From: Streptomyces panaciradicis
GTDB taxonomy: Bacteria; Actinomycetota; Actinomycetes; Streptomycetales; Streptomycetaceae
DNA length: 64,000 nt
Assembly: GCF_023516615.1 (NCBI RefSeq)
Contig: NZ_JAMGBF010000044.1
Span: 1 to 64,000, forward strand
Direction of reading: 5' to 3'
Below, in pieces: positions 1 to 8,641 of the stretch (positions within the stretch are counted from its first letter, which is position 1; each line of letters starts with the position of its first letter). The position numbers were made by a program, and so were the translations under genes. Below the pieces are notes generated by a model. The model made no database searches. It worked only from the letters and a program-made list of their open reading frames with translations, and was not told the origin of the DNA.

Positions 1-147
1 ACCCTGCGGTTCCTCGGCGAGCGGACCGTGGTGGTCAAGGCGGTGGCGCACAGTCCGTTCAAGGTCGGCACCGTCACGTTCACCAGCGCCATCACCCAGC
101 GTGCGATCGTCGACGCCAGTAAGCAGGTGCCCGGGCAGGCGAGCTGA
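1..147 (+). CDS. C-terminal fragment of an unknown protein
   Basis: An open frame runs in from the window edge and stops at TGA (145-147), giving 48 residues that end in QVPGQAS. The composition and codon use are those of a real Streptomyces gene, and a strong hairpin terminator follows about 100 bp downstream. The fragment is too short for me to assign a family. Its start and function lie outside the window. Confidence 0.6.
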   Translation, partial: TLRFLGERTVVVKAVAHSPFKVGTVTFTSAITQRAIVDASKQVPGQAS

Positions 148-243
148 CCGCGTGAGCGCGGGGCTGCCGGTGCCGCGCAGGCAGGCCCGCGGGTGTCGGG
201 GGTGCTGACCGGCGCCGCGCGCTCCGCCCCCGGTGGTGAAAAA

Positions 244-277
244 GGCCCCGGCTGGACGGGGGAGACCAGCCGGGGCC
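244..277. terminator. Strong bidirectional hairpin terminator
   Basis: A perfect 12-bp stem (GGCCCCGGCTGG at 244-255, CCAGCCGGGGCC at 266-277) encloses a 10-nt loop and follows a short A run. It sits between the end of the partial gene and the end of ligA, so it could terminate both. The rest of 148-484 shows no supported gene. Confidence 0.8.
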
Positions 278-484
278 GTACGGGGTGGCTTGCGGAGGGC
301 GGTCGCCTCTCGGCGGGATGCTCCATGGGGCTTCAGCCGAACGATCGTCCCCATGGGCGGAAGGTGAGGCCCGGGGACACTGTCCCCTCCGCAGCCACAC
401 CTGAATGAACGGTCGACCACCCGGGACTGTTCCCGGTCCCTCCCCCCTGCCGGGGTGATGTGAGGCACACCCGCCGGAGAGGGA

Positions 485-2578
485 TCACCCGATGAAGTCG
501 GCCACCAGAGCGGCGAATTCGTCCGGGGTGGCCAGGCGGACGCCCAGGGTCTCGGCCTTGGCCCGCTTGGAGCCGGCGCCGTCCCCGGCGACGACCAGGC
601 TGGTCTTCTTGGAGACGCTGGAGGAGGAACGGCCGCCGGCCCGTTCGATCAGCTCGTTCATCTCGTTGCGGCTGAGCTTCTCCAGTGCACCGGTCATCGC
701 GCCGGTGACCACCACCGTCATCCCGGCCAGCGGTCCGCCCTCCGTTCCCGCGGCCTCACCGCCGGCGTCCGCGTCGCCGGTCGGGGCGGCGGCCGACGGG
801 GGAGTGGCGCCGGGTTCCGTCATGTTCACCCCGGCGGCGGCCAGCTTGTCGATGAGCGGGGCGAGTTCGGCGAGCTCGGCGACGATCGACGGGGCCTTCT
901 CGGTGCCGATGCCCTCGACCTGCTGCATCGCCTCCGCGTCCGCGGCGCGGATGTCGTCCATGGTCGCGAAGTGCCTCGCGATACGGCGGGACATGGAGCG
1001 GCCGGTGCCGCGGATGCCGAGCGCGCACAGCACCCGGGACAACGGCTGCTCCTTGGCCGCGCCGATCGCGGTGAGGAGGTTGTCGGTGCTGGTCTCGCCC
1101 ATTCGCTCCAGCCTCATCAGCTGCTCGCGGGTGAGGGCGAACAGGTCGGCGAGATCGGCCACCAGGCCGGCATCCACGAGCTGGACCACCCGAGTGTGCC
1201 CGAGGCCCTCGATGTCGAGCTGATCGCGGCCGGCGGCGTAGGACAGGGCGGCCACCAGGTGGCAGTTGCGTCCGTTCTCGCAGCGCCAGCGCTGCTCGCT
1301 GGTGTCGATCCCGGCTCCGCAGCGCGGGCACACCTCGGGGAAGGCGATGGGCCGCTCGTCGCCGGTGCGCAGGTGGGCGACGGGGGCTTCGACGCGGGGG
1401 ATGACGTCGCCGGCCCGGTGCACCATCACCTGGTCGCCCAGCCGCAGGTCGCGGCGGGTGATGTCGGCCGGATTGTGCAGGGTGGCGTAGGTGATGGTGG
1501 CGCCGTCGATCTCGACCGGCTCCAGGACGGCACGCGGGGCGATGATGCCGGTGCGGCCGACGTTCCACTCCACCTCCAGCAGCCGGGTGATCTTCTCGAC
1601 CGCCGGCAGCTTGTACGCGATGGCCCAGCGCGGAGCGCGCGAACCCGACCCCGCCGCCTGCTGGTCGGCGGCCAGGTCCGCCTTGACGACGATCCCGTCG
1701 ATCCCGAACGGCAGCTCGGCCCGCAGCGCGGCGATCTCCTGCACCCGGGCCAGCACCCGCTCGGTGGTGTCGGCGGTGATGCCGGGCACCGCGGTCGTGG
1801 CGGTGGTGTGGACGCCGTACGCGGCGGCCTGCGTCATGAGCTCGCTGTGCGCGAGTTCGCCCAGCCGTGCGGCGAGCGCCGCGTCGGTGTCGGGCAGGGG
1901 CAGCAGGCCGTAGCCGAAGAACGTCATCGGTACGGTGTAGGCGCGCTCCTTGGCGCGCAGGGTGCCGGCGGACGCGCCGCGCGGGTTGGCGAACGGCTGC
2001 CCGCCGTGCGCCGTACGGACCTCGTTGGCGTGCTCGAACTGGGCCGTCGTCATGAGGACTTCGCCGCGCACCTCGACGGTGACCGGTTCGGCGAGTTCGT
2101 CCGGCAGGCCCTCGATGGTGCCGATGGCGTGCGAGACGTCCTCACCGGCCGTCCCGTCCCCGCGGGTGATCAGCTGTCTCAGACGGCCGTTGGTGTAGCG
2201 GGCGGCGACCGCGAGACCGTCCAGTTTCGGCTCGACGCTGAACCGCTCGGGCTCATGGCCGATGCGGCGGGCGAGCGAGGCCGTCCAGGCGGTGAACTCG
2301 TCCGGCGAGAACACGTTGTCCAGGCTCAGCATCGCCACCGTGTGCGGGACATCGCCCTCCACGGCGCCGCCGGCGACCTTCCCCGTCGGCGTGTCGGGCA
2401 GCACCTGCTCGGGATGGTCCGCCTCCCACGAGGCGATGCCGCGTACCAGACGGTCGTAGGCGTCGTCGTCGAGTGCCGAGGTCCCGCCCGCGTAGTAGGC
2501 GGCGGCCGCCGTCACCGCCTCTTCGACCGCCTGGGCGTAGGCGGCGGCATCCGTGATCACTGCTGCAGGTGTCGTCAT
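485..2578 (-). CDS. ligA: NAD-dependent DNA ligase LigA
   Basis: This enzyme seals nicks in duplex DNA using NAD+ and acts in replication and repair. The 697-residue protein has the full domain order: Ia and adenylation domains with the nucleotidyl-lysine motif KLDG (Lys about 118), an OB fold, a four-Cys zinc finger (Cys about 417 to 439), helix-hairpin-helix repeats and a C-terminal BRCT domain from about residue 617. I chose the ATG at 2578 because GGCAGGA lies about 8 nt upstream; an ATG at 2587 and a TTG at 2608 are also in frame. The linker before the BRCT domain is long and rich in Ala, Gly and Pro. Streptomyces genomes often hold more than one ligA, and I cannot tell whether this is the essential copy. 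Confidence 0.96.
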   Translation of the reverse strand: MTTPAAVITDAAAYAQAVEEAVTAAAAYYAGGTSALDDDAYDRLVRGIASWEADHPEQVLPDTPTGKVAGGAVEGDVPHTVAMLSLDNVFSPDEFTAWTASLARRIGHEPERFSVEPKLDGLAVAARYTNGRLRQLITRGDGTAGEDVSHAIGTIEGLPDELAEPVTVEVRGEVLMTTAQFEHANEVRTAHGGQPFANPRGASAGTLRAKERAYTVPMTFFGYGLLPLPDTDAALAARLGELAHSELMTQAAAYGVHTTATTAVPGITADTTERVLARVQEIAALRAELPFGIDGIVVKADLAADQQAAGSGSRAPRWAIAYKLPAVEKITRLLEVEWNVGRTGIIAPRAVLEPVEIDGATITYATLHNPADITRRDLRLGDQVMVHRAGDVIPRVEAPVAHLRTGDERPIAFPEVCPRCGAGIDTSEQRWRCENGRNCHLVAALSYAAGRDQLDIEGLGHTRVVQLVDAGLVADLADLFALTREQLMRLERMGETSTDNLLTAIGAAKEQPLSRVLCALGIRGTGRSMSRRIARHFATMDDIRAADAEAMQQVEGIGTEKAPSIVAELAELAPLIDKLAAAGVNMTEPGATPPSAAAPTGDADAGGEAAGTEGGPLAGMTVVVTGAMTGALEKLSRNEMNELIERAGGRSSSSVSKKTSLVVAGDGAGSKRAKAETLGVRLATPDEFAALVADFIG

Positions 2579-2642
2579 GTCCGTCATCCTGCCTGCCACC
2601 ACTGACAATGCCCCCGAGGAGCGGGCCGCGGGCGGCCGGGTC

Positions 2643-2858
2643 TCAGTGCTCCCACATGTCCGGTCCGCCGCCCCGCCACTCGATCGACCCCGACTGCCGC
2701 ACCCACGCCTCGTCGGTGCTCTCCAAGCCCGCGAGGCGCAGGAACTCGATGATGTCCAGCAGCCCGTACGCCATCCCGACGAACCGCTCCGCCACCCGCA
2801 CCCGCCGCCCTCCGTCTTCGGCGGGCGGGTAGATCACGATGGGCTGCGTGCTGGTCAT
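2643..2858 (-). CDS. Small hypothetical protein
   Basis: The 71-residue protein starts MTSTQPIVIYPP and ends GGGPDMWEH. It is charged, with a predicted amphipathic helix around residues 20-45 (AERFVGMAYGLLDIIEF) and no signal peptide or membrane segment. It lies in its own transcription unit between ligA and the cupin gene. The amino-acid composition is that of a real protein, unlike the Arg/Pro-rich reading of the other frames. I do not recognise the family. Confidence 0.6.
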   Translation of the reverse strand: MTSTQPIVIYPPAEDGGRRVRVAERFVGMAYGLLDIIEFLRLAGLESTDEAWVRQSGSIEWRGGGPDMWEH

Positions 2859-2950
2859 GGCACCAGCGTGCGGTCTCGGGCGCCGGCTCGCATGCGGGAC
2901 AGCGGCCCACGGGAGGGGCCGCATCGAGGTGTCCCGCCGTGGCGCACGAG

Positions 2951-3361
2951 TCAGCGGGCCGTCCGCAGGGCGTCGGCGTACTGCTCGTCGGTGACGGGCT
3001 CCAGCCAGGTGGTGCCGTCGCCGTCGGCGTTGCCGACGACCATGGCGATGTGCGCCATGAGGGTGGTGTCGGTGGCGCCGTGCCAGTGCTCCTCGCCCGC
3101 GGGGCACCTGACGGTGTGGCCGGAGCTGACGCGCACGACACCGCCGTCGCGGGTGCCGACCAGTCCGGTGCCGTCGGTGACGTAGAGGGTCTGGCCGTTG
3201 GCATGCCGGTGCCAGTTGGTGCGCGCACCGGGCGTGAAGCGGACCAGGGCGGCGACGAGGCGGGCGGGTTCGGTCGGAGTGTCGATCATGTTGAGGTAGA
3301 CGTCGCCGGTGAACCGTTCGGCCGGTGCCTTGGCGGTAGGGGTCGAGGTGATGTGCTCCAC
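2951..3361 (-). CDS. Small cupin-domain protein
   Basis: The 136-residue single-domain cupin carries metal-site motif 1 as HRHANGQTLYVTDG and motif 2 as CPAGEEHWHG, close to the cupins often found beside short-chain or zinc dehydrogenases. I place the start at GTG 3361, about 8 nt after AGGA. It lies 170 bp downstream of the alcohol dehydrogenase gene on the same strand and is probably co-regulated with it by the divergent XRE-type regulator. The substrate is unknown; a role in oxidation or detoxification of small carbonyl compounds is inference. Confidence 0.8.
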   Translation of the reverse strand: MEHITSTPTAKAPAERFTGDVYLNMIDTPTEPARLVAALVRFTPGARTNWHRHANGQTLYVTDGTGLVGTRDGGVVRVSSGHTVRCPAGEEHWHGATDTTLMAHIAMVVGNADGDGTTWLEPVTDEQYADALRTAR

Positions 3362-3531
3362 GTTGATCTTCCTGTGGTTCGGTGGTGTCGGTCTGTGCCG
3401 GGGTGCGTCCGGGCGGAGGCGCGTTCGGCGGCGATCTTCAGGCCCCTGCGCTCGTCGCGTTGGGCCGTCCGGCGTGGCCGGCGCGGGGGCCGTGGCTTCG
3501 GGCAGCGCTGGGACGTCGCGCTGCGCGCAGG

Positions 3532-4548
3532 TCAGGGCTTGAGCAGGGTCTTGATGGCGCGGCGCTCGTCCATGGCCTTGTAGCCCTCGGCGACCTGGTC
3601 GAGCGGCAGGGTGAGGTCGAAGACCTTGCCCGGGGCGATGGCGCCGGTCAGGACGCGGTCGATGAGGTCGGGCAGGTAGCGGCGAACGGGGGCGGGGCCG
3701 CCGCGCAGGCCGACGTGGGAGAAGAACAGCTCCTGTCCGTCCACGGCGACGCCGTGCGGGACGCCGACGAAGCCCACGTTGCCGCCCGGCCGGGCGCAGC
3801 GCAGGGCCTGGTGCATGGCCTCCTCGGTGCCGACGCACTCCAGCACACTGTCCGCGCCGATCCCGCCGGTCAGCTCGCGGATCCGGGCGACGCCGTCGTC
3901 GCCGCGCTCGGTGACGATGTCGGTGGCGCCGAACTCGCGGGCCAGGTTCTGCCGCGGCTCGTGCCGCGACATGGCGATGATCCGCTCGGCGCCCCTCTCC
4001 CTGGCGGCGATGACCGCGCACAGGCCGACCGCGCCGTCCCCGACGACCACGGCGGTCGAACCGGGGCCGACCTCGGCGGCGTCCGCGGCCCACCAGCCGG
4101 TGCCCATGACGTCGGACACGGCCAGCAGGCTCGGCCACAGCTCCTCGCCCGGAACCCGGTCGGTGGCGACCAGGGTGCCCTGGGCGTTGGGGATGCGGAC
4201 GTAGTCGGCCTGGCAGGTGGACATGAACTCGCGGTGCAGACAGTTGGACTGGAAGCCGTTGCGGCAGTTGGCGCAGGTGTTGTCGGAGGTGGCGAAGGAG
4301 CCGACGACGAACTGGCCCGGCTTGACCGCGGTGACCTCGCTGCCGACCTCCTCGACGAAGCCGACGTACTCGTGGCCCATCGGGTGCGGCCGGTCCGTCG
4401 GCTCCAGACCTCGGTAGGGCCACAGGTCCGAGCCGCACACGCAGGTTACGGCCGTACGGATGACGGCGTCGGTCGGAGCGAGGATCTCGGGGTCGTCCAG
4501 GGTCTCGAGGCGGATGTCACCGGGGGCGTGGATCATTGCGCCGCGCAT
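3532..4548 (-). CDS. Zinc-dependent alcohol dehydrogenase (MDR family)
   Basis: The 338-residue medium-chain dehydrogenase has the catalytic zinc site at Cys38 (CVCGSD) and His59-Glu60 (GHEYVG). A Rossmann fold follows, with VVVGDGAVGL. The structural-zinc lobe reads NTCANCRNGFQSNC: three of the usual four cysteines are there and the first is replaced by Asn. The start at ATG 4548 has AAGGA about 7 nt upstream. The gene is divergent from the regulator at 4760 and shares a 211-bp control region holding a perfect palindrome. It probably oxidises an alcohol or reduces an aldehyde with NAD(P)H. Confidence 0.9.
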   Translation of the reverse strand: MRGAMIHAPGDIRLETLDDPEILAPTDAVIRTAVTCVCGSDLWPYRGLEPTDRPHPMGHEYVGFVEEVGSEVTAVKPGQFVVGSFATSDNTCANCRNGFQSNCLHREFMSTCQADYVRIPNAQGTLVATDRVPGEELWPSLLAVSDVMGTGWWAADAAEVGPGSTAVVVGDGAVGLCAVIAARERGAERIIAMSRHEPRQNLAREFGATDIVTERGDDGVARIRELTGGIGADSVLECVGTEEAMHQALRCARPGGNVGFVGVPHGVAVDGQELFFSHVGLRGGPAPVRRYLPDLIDRVLTGAIAPGKVFDLTLPLDQVAEGYKAMDERRAIKTLLKP

Positions 4549-4696
4549 GAGGGAGTCCTTCGCGTGCCGGGGCGACGGACCAGGGGGAACGGCCGCCGCC
4601 GGGTGCAGAGCCATGGGGCGTCCGCCCGCCGGCTCGCGGCCGGGGGAAGAGCACCACGTCCTCCATCCAACCCGCGCCCGGCACGCGGAGCGAGGC

Positions 4697-4759
4697 ACCG
4701 TCGAAGGGTGTACTGCCAGTACATCCCTGCGGTCGCGCAGGGGACGTACCGTCGAAGGC
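4697..4759. promoter_or_regulatory. Operator region: palindrome and direct repeats
   Basis: The perfect inverted repeat TGTACT-GCC-AGTACA spans 4709-4723. The 11-mer ACCGTCGAAGG occurs twice, at 4697-4707 and 4748-4758, the second copy ending two bases before the regulator start codon. The region separates the ADH/cupin genes from their divergent regulator, so it is a likely binding site for that regulator; binding is inferred. Confidence 0.6.
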
Positions 4760-5644
4760 GTGGACAACCAGGCAGAGGTCCGCGAGTTCCTGACCTCGCG
4801 GCGCGCGAAGATCACCCCCGAGCAGGCCGGCCTGCCCTCGGGCAGCCGGCGCCGGGTGCCGGGCCTGCGCCGCAGCGAGGTCGCGGCCCTGGCGGACATG
4901 AGCGTCGAGTACTACTCCAAGCTGGAGCGCGGCAACCTCGCCGGCGCCTCCCCGGCCGTCCTGGAAGCCCTGGCCCGGGCTCTGCGGCTCGACGGCGCCG
5001 AACGCGCCCACCTGCTCAACCTCGCGCACGCGGCCGACGGCTCCGACACCCTCACGCGCCCCCGGCGCCGCTCGACGCAGTGGAAGGCGCACCGCAGCCT
5101 GCAATGGGTCCTGGACGCCGTCACCGCCGGTCCGGCCTTCGTGCGCAACGGCCGTATGGACCTCCTCGCCGCCAACCGGCTCGCGCGCGCCCTTTACGCC
5201 GACGTCTACGCCACGCCCCACAACCAGGCGAACCTGGCCCGCTTCAGCTTCCTCGACCCGGCTTCGCGCCGTTTCTACCCCGACTGGGACCTGGCCGCCG
5301 ACATCGCCGTCGCCATTCTGCGCACCGAAGCCGGCCGCAACCCCCACGACAAGGGCCTCCACGACCTCGTCGGTGAACTGTCCACCCGCAGCGACGACTT
5401 CCGCACCCGCTGGGGCGCCCACGACGTCCGCCACCACGGCACCGGCACCAAGCGCTTCCACCACCATGCCGTCGGCGAACTCACCCTCGCCTACGAAGGG
5501 TTGGAGATGGCCGCTGAGCCCGGCCTCACCCTCACCATCTACACCGCCGAGCCGGGCTCCCCCTCCGAGGAGGGCCTGCGGCTGCTCGCCTCCTGGGTCG
5601 CCACCCGGGACGCCGGGGCCGCGGAGACCTCCGCGCCGAACTGA
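4760..5644 (+). CDS. XRE-type regulator with MmyB-like ligand domain
   Basis: This 294-residue transcription factor has an N-terminal helix-turn-helix (residues about 8-75) with the family signature RRVPGLRRSEVAALADMSVE, then a PAS-like MmyB/MltR ligand-binding domain to the C-terminus. The family is abundant in actinobacteria and usually controls a divergent oxidoreductase operon, which fits the divergent ADH and cupin genes. The start is GTG 4760, the only start that gives the usual short N-terminus; its ribosome site is poor and the second ACCGTCGAAGG repeat abuts it, so the message may be leaderless. A paralogue sits at 49926. Confidence 0.88.
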   Translation: MDNQAEVREFLTSRRAKITPEQAGLPSGSRRRVPGLRRSEVAALADMSVEYYSKLERGNLAGASPAVLEALARALRLDGAERAHLLNLAHAADGSDTLTRPRRRSTQWKAHRSLQWVLDAVTAGPAFVRNGRMDLLAANRLARALYADVYATPHNQANLARFSFLDPASRRFYPDWDLAADIAVAILRTEAGRNPHDKGLHDLVGELSTRSDDFRTRWGAHDVRHHGTGTKRFHHHAVGELTLAYEGLEMAAEPGLTLTIYTAEPGSPSEEGLRLLASWVATRDAGAAETSAPN

Positions 5645-5694
5645 CCCCCTGACGCGCCACAGGTTCGCTCACAACCACTGTTGTGCCGGGGTCA
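5642..5694. terminator. Nested hairpin between convergent genes
   Basis: An outer stem of TGACCCC (5642-5648) and GGGGTCA (5688-5694) encloses an inner hairpin, CACAAC and GTTGTG, at 5670-5685. It overlaps the stop codons of both convergent genes and probably terminates both. Confidence 0.55.
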
Positions 5695-6591
5695 CGGCAT
5701 CTTGACGGCGTCCTTGCTCAGCTCGGCCGTGAACTGCGCGCCGCTGAGCAGCGCGAGGTTGGACAGCCACAGCCAGATCAGGAACACGACGGCGCCGGCG
5801 AGGGAGCCGTAGAGCCTGCTGTACGTGCTCAGCGTGGAGGCGTACAGCGCGAAGCCGGTGGAGACGGCCAGCCACAGCAGGGCGGCCAGGACCCCGCCGG
5901 GCAGACTGTGCGCACGCCGGCGTGCGGTGACCGGACCGGTGTGGAAGACCACGATGACCAGCAGCGCCACCAGGCACAGCAGCAGCGGCCAGCGCAGCAC
6001 GCTCCAGCCCCAGGCCGCCGTGGCGCCCAGGCCGAACACCCGGCCCACGTTCTCGGCGACGGGCCCCGTGAGCAGCAGGGCCAGAGAACCGGTCAGCAGC
6101 AGGACGAGCAGTCCGAACGCGGTGAGCACGATGCGGTGGGCCCGGCGCAGCGGCGAACGGCTGTCCTCGACCCGGTGCATTCGGTGCAGCGCACGGCGGA
6201 AGACGGCGAGATAACTGGAGGCCGACCACAGTGCGCTCACGGTGCCGACCACCAGCAGGGGCCACGCGCCCCCGTCCACGCCCAGCATCCGGGACAGGGC
6301 GGCGTGCAGGGCCACCGCCGACTCTGCGGGCGCGTAGGCGGTGACCTGCGTGACGAACTCCCGGGCCGTGCCGGGACTGATCAGCCCGAACGCGAGGACC
6401 GCCACCAGCAGAGCGGGCAGCACGGCGAGGATCGCGTAGTACGTCAGGGCCGCCGCGAAGTCCGAGATGTCGTCGTTCCACAACGACACCGGCGTACGCC
6501 GAAGCGCCGGCCACCAGGTGGCCGGCGGCCGGGACGCGCGGGCGGTGCGCACGGCCGGGCGGGTGTCACTGGGGTACGGGTCAACGGACAT
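5692..6591 (-). CDS. YihY/BrkB-family membrane protein
   Basis: The 299-residue protein has about six transmembrane segments. Near the N-terminus it carries the family signature around DFAAALTYYAILAVLPALL, and the segment with SLAGAVVFLIWLWLSNLALL sits near residue 265. The family (once mislabelled ribonuclease BN) spans the cytoplasmic membrane; some members are proposed transporters or flippases, but the substrate is unknown. ATG 6591 is my start; a GTG three codons upstream is possible and neither has a strong ribosome site. It is convergent with the regulator gene. Confidence 0.88.
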   Translation of the reverse strand: MSVDPYPSDTRPAVRTARASRPPATWWPALRRTPVSLWNDDISDFAAALTYYAILAVLPALLVAVLAFGLISPGTAREFVTQVTAYAPAESAVALHAALSRMLGVDGGAWPLLVVGTVSALWSASSYLAVFRRALHRMHRVEDSRSPLRRAHRIVLTAFGLLVLLLTGSLALLLTGPVAENVGRVFGLGATAAWGWSVLRWPLLLCLVALLVIVVFHTGPVTARRRAHSLPGGVLAALLWLAVSTGFALYASTLSTYSRLYGSLAGAVVFLIWLWLSNLALLSGAQFTAELSKDAVKMP

Positions 6592-7146
6592 GAGGCTCAC
6601 GATGCGATACGGCGCCGAGGCGCAGGTGGAGGTGCGGAAAAGACGGCGCTCCGGAGCGTCCGGCTCTCCAGGTCACCGCGTTCAGGACGGGCGGCAGAGC
6701 GGTGCCGCCGCAGCCGGGTGCGGCCGGTCTCCGGGCCGTCCCCGCCTCCGGGGCCGGAGGCCCGCAGACATCCATGGTCACGGTGATGGTGTCCTTTCCT
6801 GCCGTGCTCGGTCGTCAGGGCGTCATTCCCTGTTTCGACCCGCTCCGGCCGCTGCTGTGACGCGGATGCCCCGAAAAGAGCTCGCCAGGCCACCGCGGTC
6901 GCGCTCGTCGACGTTGATGCCCAGAGCATCCCCGTACCGGTCGATTTCATCCGCCCGCGAGCGGCGCCGCATCCCGGCCGCCTTCCACTGGCGCGTTCTC
7001 GTGCTCCCGGGTACGTGCGGGAGGCGGGGGCGTAGGCTCGAGCGGACCGAGGGTTCCTCGTGTGCCGGCCAAGACGCCGCACCGTTCTCGGTGAACGACG
7101 ACGCCGGGTGCCGGACTCCGTCCGGTCGCGGAGCAAGGTTCGTCCC
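6592..7146. other. 555-bp interval without a supported gene
   Basis: This lies between the divergent brkB-like and GNAT-like genes. It holds a dyad, GCCTCCGG at 6744-6751 and CCGGAGGC at 6754-6761. A minus-strand open frame (6823-7170) contains a plausible stretch, RADEIDRYGDALGINVDERD, but no ribosome site or known family. It could be a decayed or very small gene. Confidence 0.4.
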
Positions 7147-7854
7147 ATGACCGCGCACAAGCCGGCCCACCCGGCGACCAGCCGTCCCAGGCCGGTGGGG
7201 TCACACCGGAACTCCCCCGAGGAGCCGATGCCGCACGCGCGGCGGCGGGGAGCGCCGCCCGAGGAGGGTGAATTCGTCAGGGCGCTGACCAGGCGCCAGG
7301 TCGACGACCGGATGGGGGAACTCGACGCGTTGTACGCACGCACCGCGACGTGCGCTCCGCGGGAGCCGACGTACGGGGGACCCTCGGGCCAGGACCGTGG
7401 CACGGCCTTTCAGCGGCGGCTTGCGGAGCATGCGCGGCGGCCGGGGTTCGAGCTGCTCGTCGCGGAGGCCGTCGGTTCTTCGGGTGCGAAGGCACTCACG
7501 GCGTGTGCCTACGGTTTCCCGGTGCACCGCGCCGGGTCCTGGTGGCGGGACCTCGACGGATATCTTCCACAGGACCTGCTCGACCTCGCCGCCGTGGACG
7601 GGCTGTTCGTCGTGGCCGGCATCCTCGTCGAGCGCCGCGTGCGCACCCAGGACCAGACCCGCGACTGGAACCTCGCCCGGCGCCTGCAGAAACGGCTGCT
7701 CGGTGGTCACACCGGCGTTCCCGCCGTCACCCTGGTGGACGGCGGCGACCTGGAGTCGTACCGGGCGCTGCTGGCCTGGGGCTGGCGCCCCTCGCCGGCC
7801 GGGACCTGGGGGACCTCCCGTTTCGCTCCTCGCCGCCTCCTGGTGCTCCGCTGA
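7147..7854 (+). CDS. GNAT-like acetyltransferase domain protein
   Basis: The 235-residue protein has a disordered Pro/Arg-rich start followed by a domain whose order resembles GNAT acetyltransferases: FQRRLAEHARRPGFELLVAE (strands 2-3), AYGFPV (strand 4) and a C-terminal strand and helix. I cannot confirm the acetyl-CoA loop, because the usual QxxGxG/A site is not clear (NLARRLQKRLLGG is the nearest). The start at ATG 7147 has AAGG 8 nt upstream; ATG 7228 follows GAGGAG but is spaced closely. It is convergent with sapA, with a shared terminator between them. Confidence 0.65.
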   Translation: MTAHKPAHPATSRPRPVGSHRNSPEEPMPHARRRGAPPEEGEFVRALTRRQVDDRMGELDALYARTATCAPREPTYGGPSGQDRGTAFQRRLAEHARRPGFELLVAEAVGSSGAKALTACAYGFPVHRAGSWWRDLDGYLPQDLLDLAAVDGLFVVAGILVERRVRTQDQTRDWNLARRLQKRLLGGHTGVPAVTLVDGGDLESYRALLAWGWRPSPAGTWGTSRFAPRRLLVLR

Positions 7855-7910
7855 CGGCGGCGGGCGCAGCGTGCAGGGCAGTGCCGCCTCCGGCCGTCGG
7901 CACGGGTCGG

Positions 7911-7965
7911 GGCCGGGTGCGGTGTCGGCGCGTCGGCATCGAGGCCGACGTGCCCGCACCCGGCC
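7911..7965. terminator. Long hairpin between convergent genes
   Basis: An outer 12-bp stem (GGCCGGGTGCGG at 7911-7922, CCGCACCCGGCC at 7954-7965) contains an inner 7-bp stem (CGTCGGC at 7931, GCCGACG at 7944). It lies between the ends of the GNAT-like gene and sapA and probably terminates both. Confidence 0.75.
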
Positions 7966-7989
7966 CCTCGCCGGACATGGACGGGCGGT

Positions 7990-8439
7990 TCAGCGGGTCG
8001 AGGTGACCCGGTGCTCCTTCAGGGCGGCGCAGTTGGAGCCCGTCACCTGGACGGTCACGTTGGAGATGCTGCCGCCCCAGTCGATGCAGTGACCCTTGCC
8101 GTACACGTACGCCGGTCCCGCGTACGACGTGTACTGCCCGAAGTCATTGGCGCCCTGGTCGGTGTCGGGCACGTAGATCCAGGTGGACATGTCCACGGCG
8201 GTACCCGGGTTGCTGCGGATGGTCGCGACGCAGTTCTTGCCGTTCGTGGCGTTGTACGTCAGGTAGACGGTGCCCAGAGAGCCGACGGCGGCGGAGTTCA
8301 CGGTCTTGTAGGCGCTGCCGCAGACCTTCTGCGGCGTGGTGTTGGGCGCGGCGGAGGCCGGCGCCGCCAGGGCCGTCGCGGCTCCCAGGGCGACGGCGGC
8401 CATGGCCGTGGAGATCAGGGCGGACCGATGGAATCTCAT
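7990..8439 (-). CDS. sapA: Spore-associated protein A-like secreted protein
   Basis: The 149-residue protein has a Sec signal peptide (MRFHRSALIS then a hydrophobic run to APASA, cleavage near residue 30). The mature domain is very close to Streptomyces SapA, with VCGSAYKTVNSAAVGSLGTV, NCVATIRSNPGTAV and DWGGSISNVTVQVTGSNC. Four cysteines probably form disulfides. SapA-like proteins are found on aerial hyphae and spores; their biochemical role is unknown. ATG 8439 follows an excellent AAGGGGG. It is divergent from terD across about 200 bp. Confidence 0.88.
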   Translation of the reverse strand: MRFHRSALISTAMAAVALGAATALAAPASAAPNTTPQKVCGSAYKTVNSAAVGSLGTVYLTYNATNGKNCVATIRSNPGTAVDMSTWIYVPDTDQGANDFGQYTSYAGPAYVYGKGHCIDWGGSISNVTVQVTGSNCAALKEHRVTSTR

Positions 8440-8641
8440 GTTTTCCCCCTTGTGACGGTCACGTGCGGTGCTCGCGCTCACCTCGGTCGGGTGCGGCGCG
8501 GCAGCCAGTCTCCGCCGAGGAGACAAGGCGTCACAAAGCTTTCGACGAGGCTCGAACCGGGGGCCTACCCGTCACCGGGAACCAAACAGGCACCAGGCAC
8601 ACTCTGCGTGTTGTAGTTCCATCGACGGAGGAAGCGCACAC

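Noticed and set aside
6581..6781. Minus-strand frame of 66 codons ahead of the BrkB-like gene
   Set aside because: It overlaps the BrkB start in another frame, has only a distant AAAGGA, and its Pro/Arg-rich product is unlike a folded protein.
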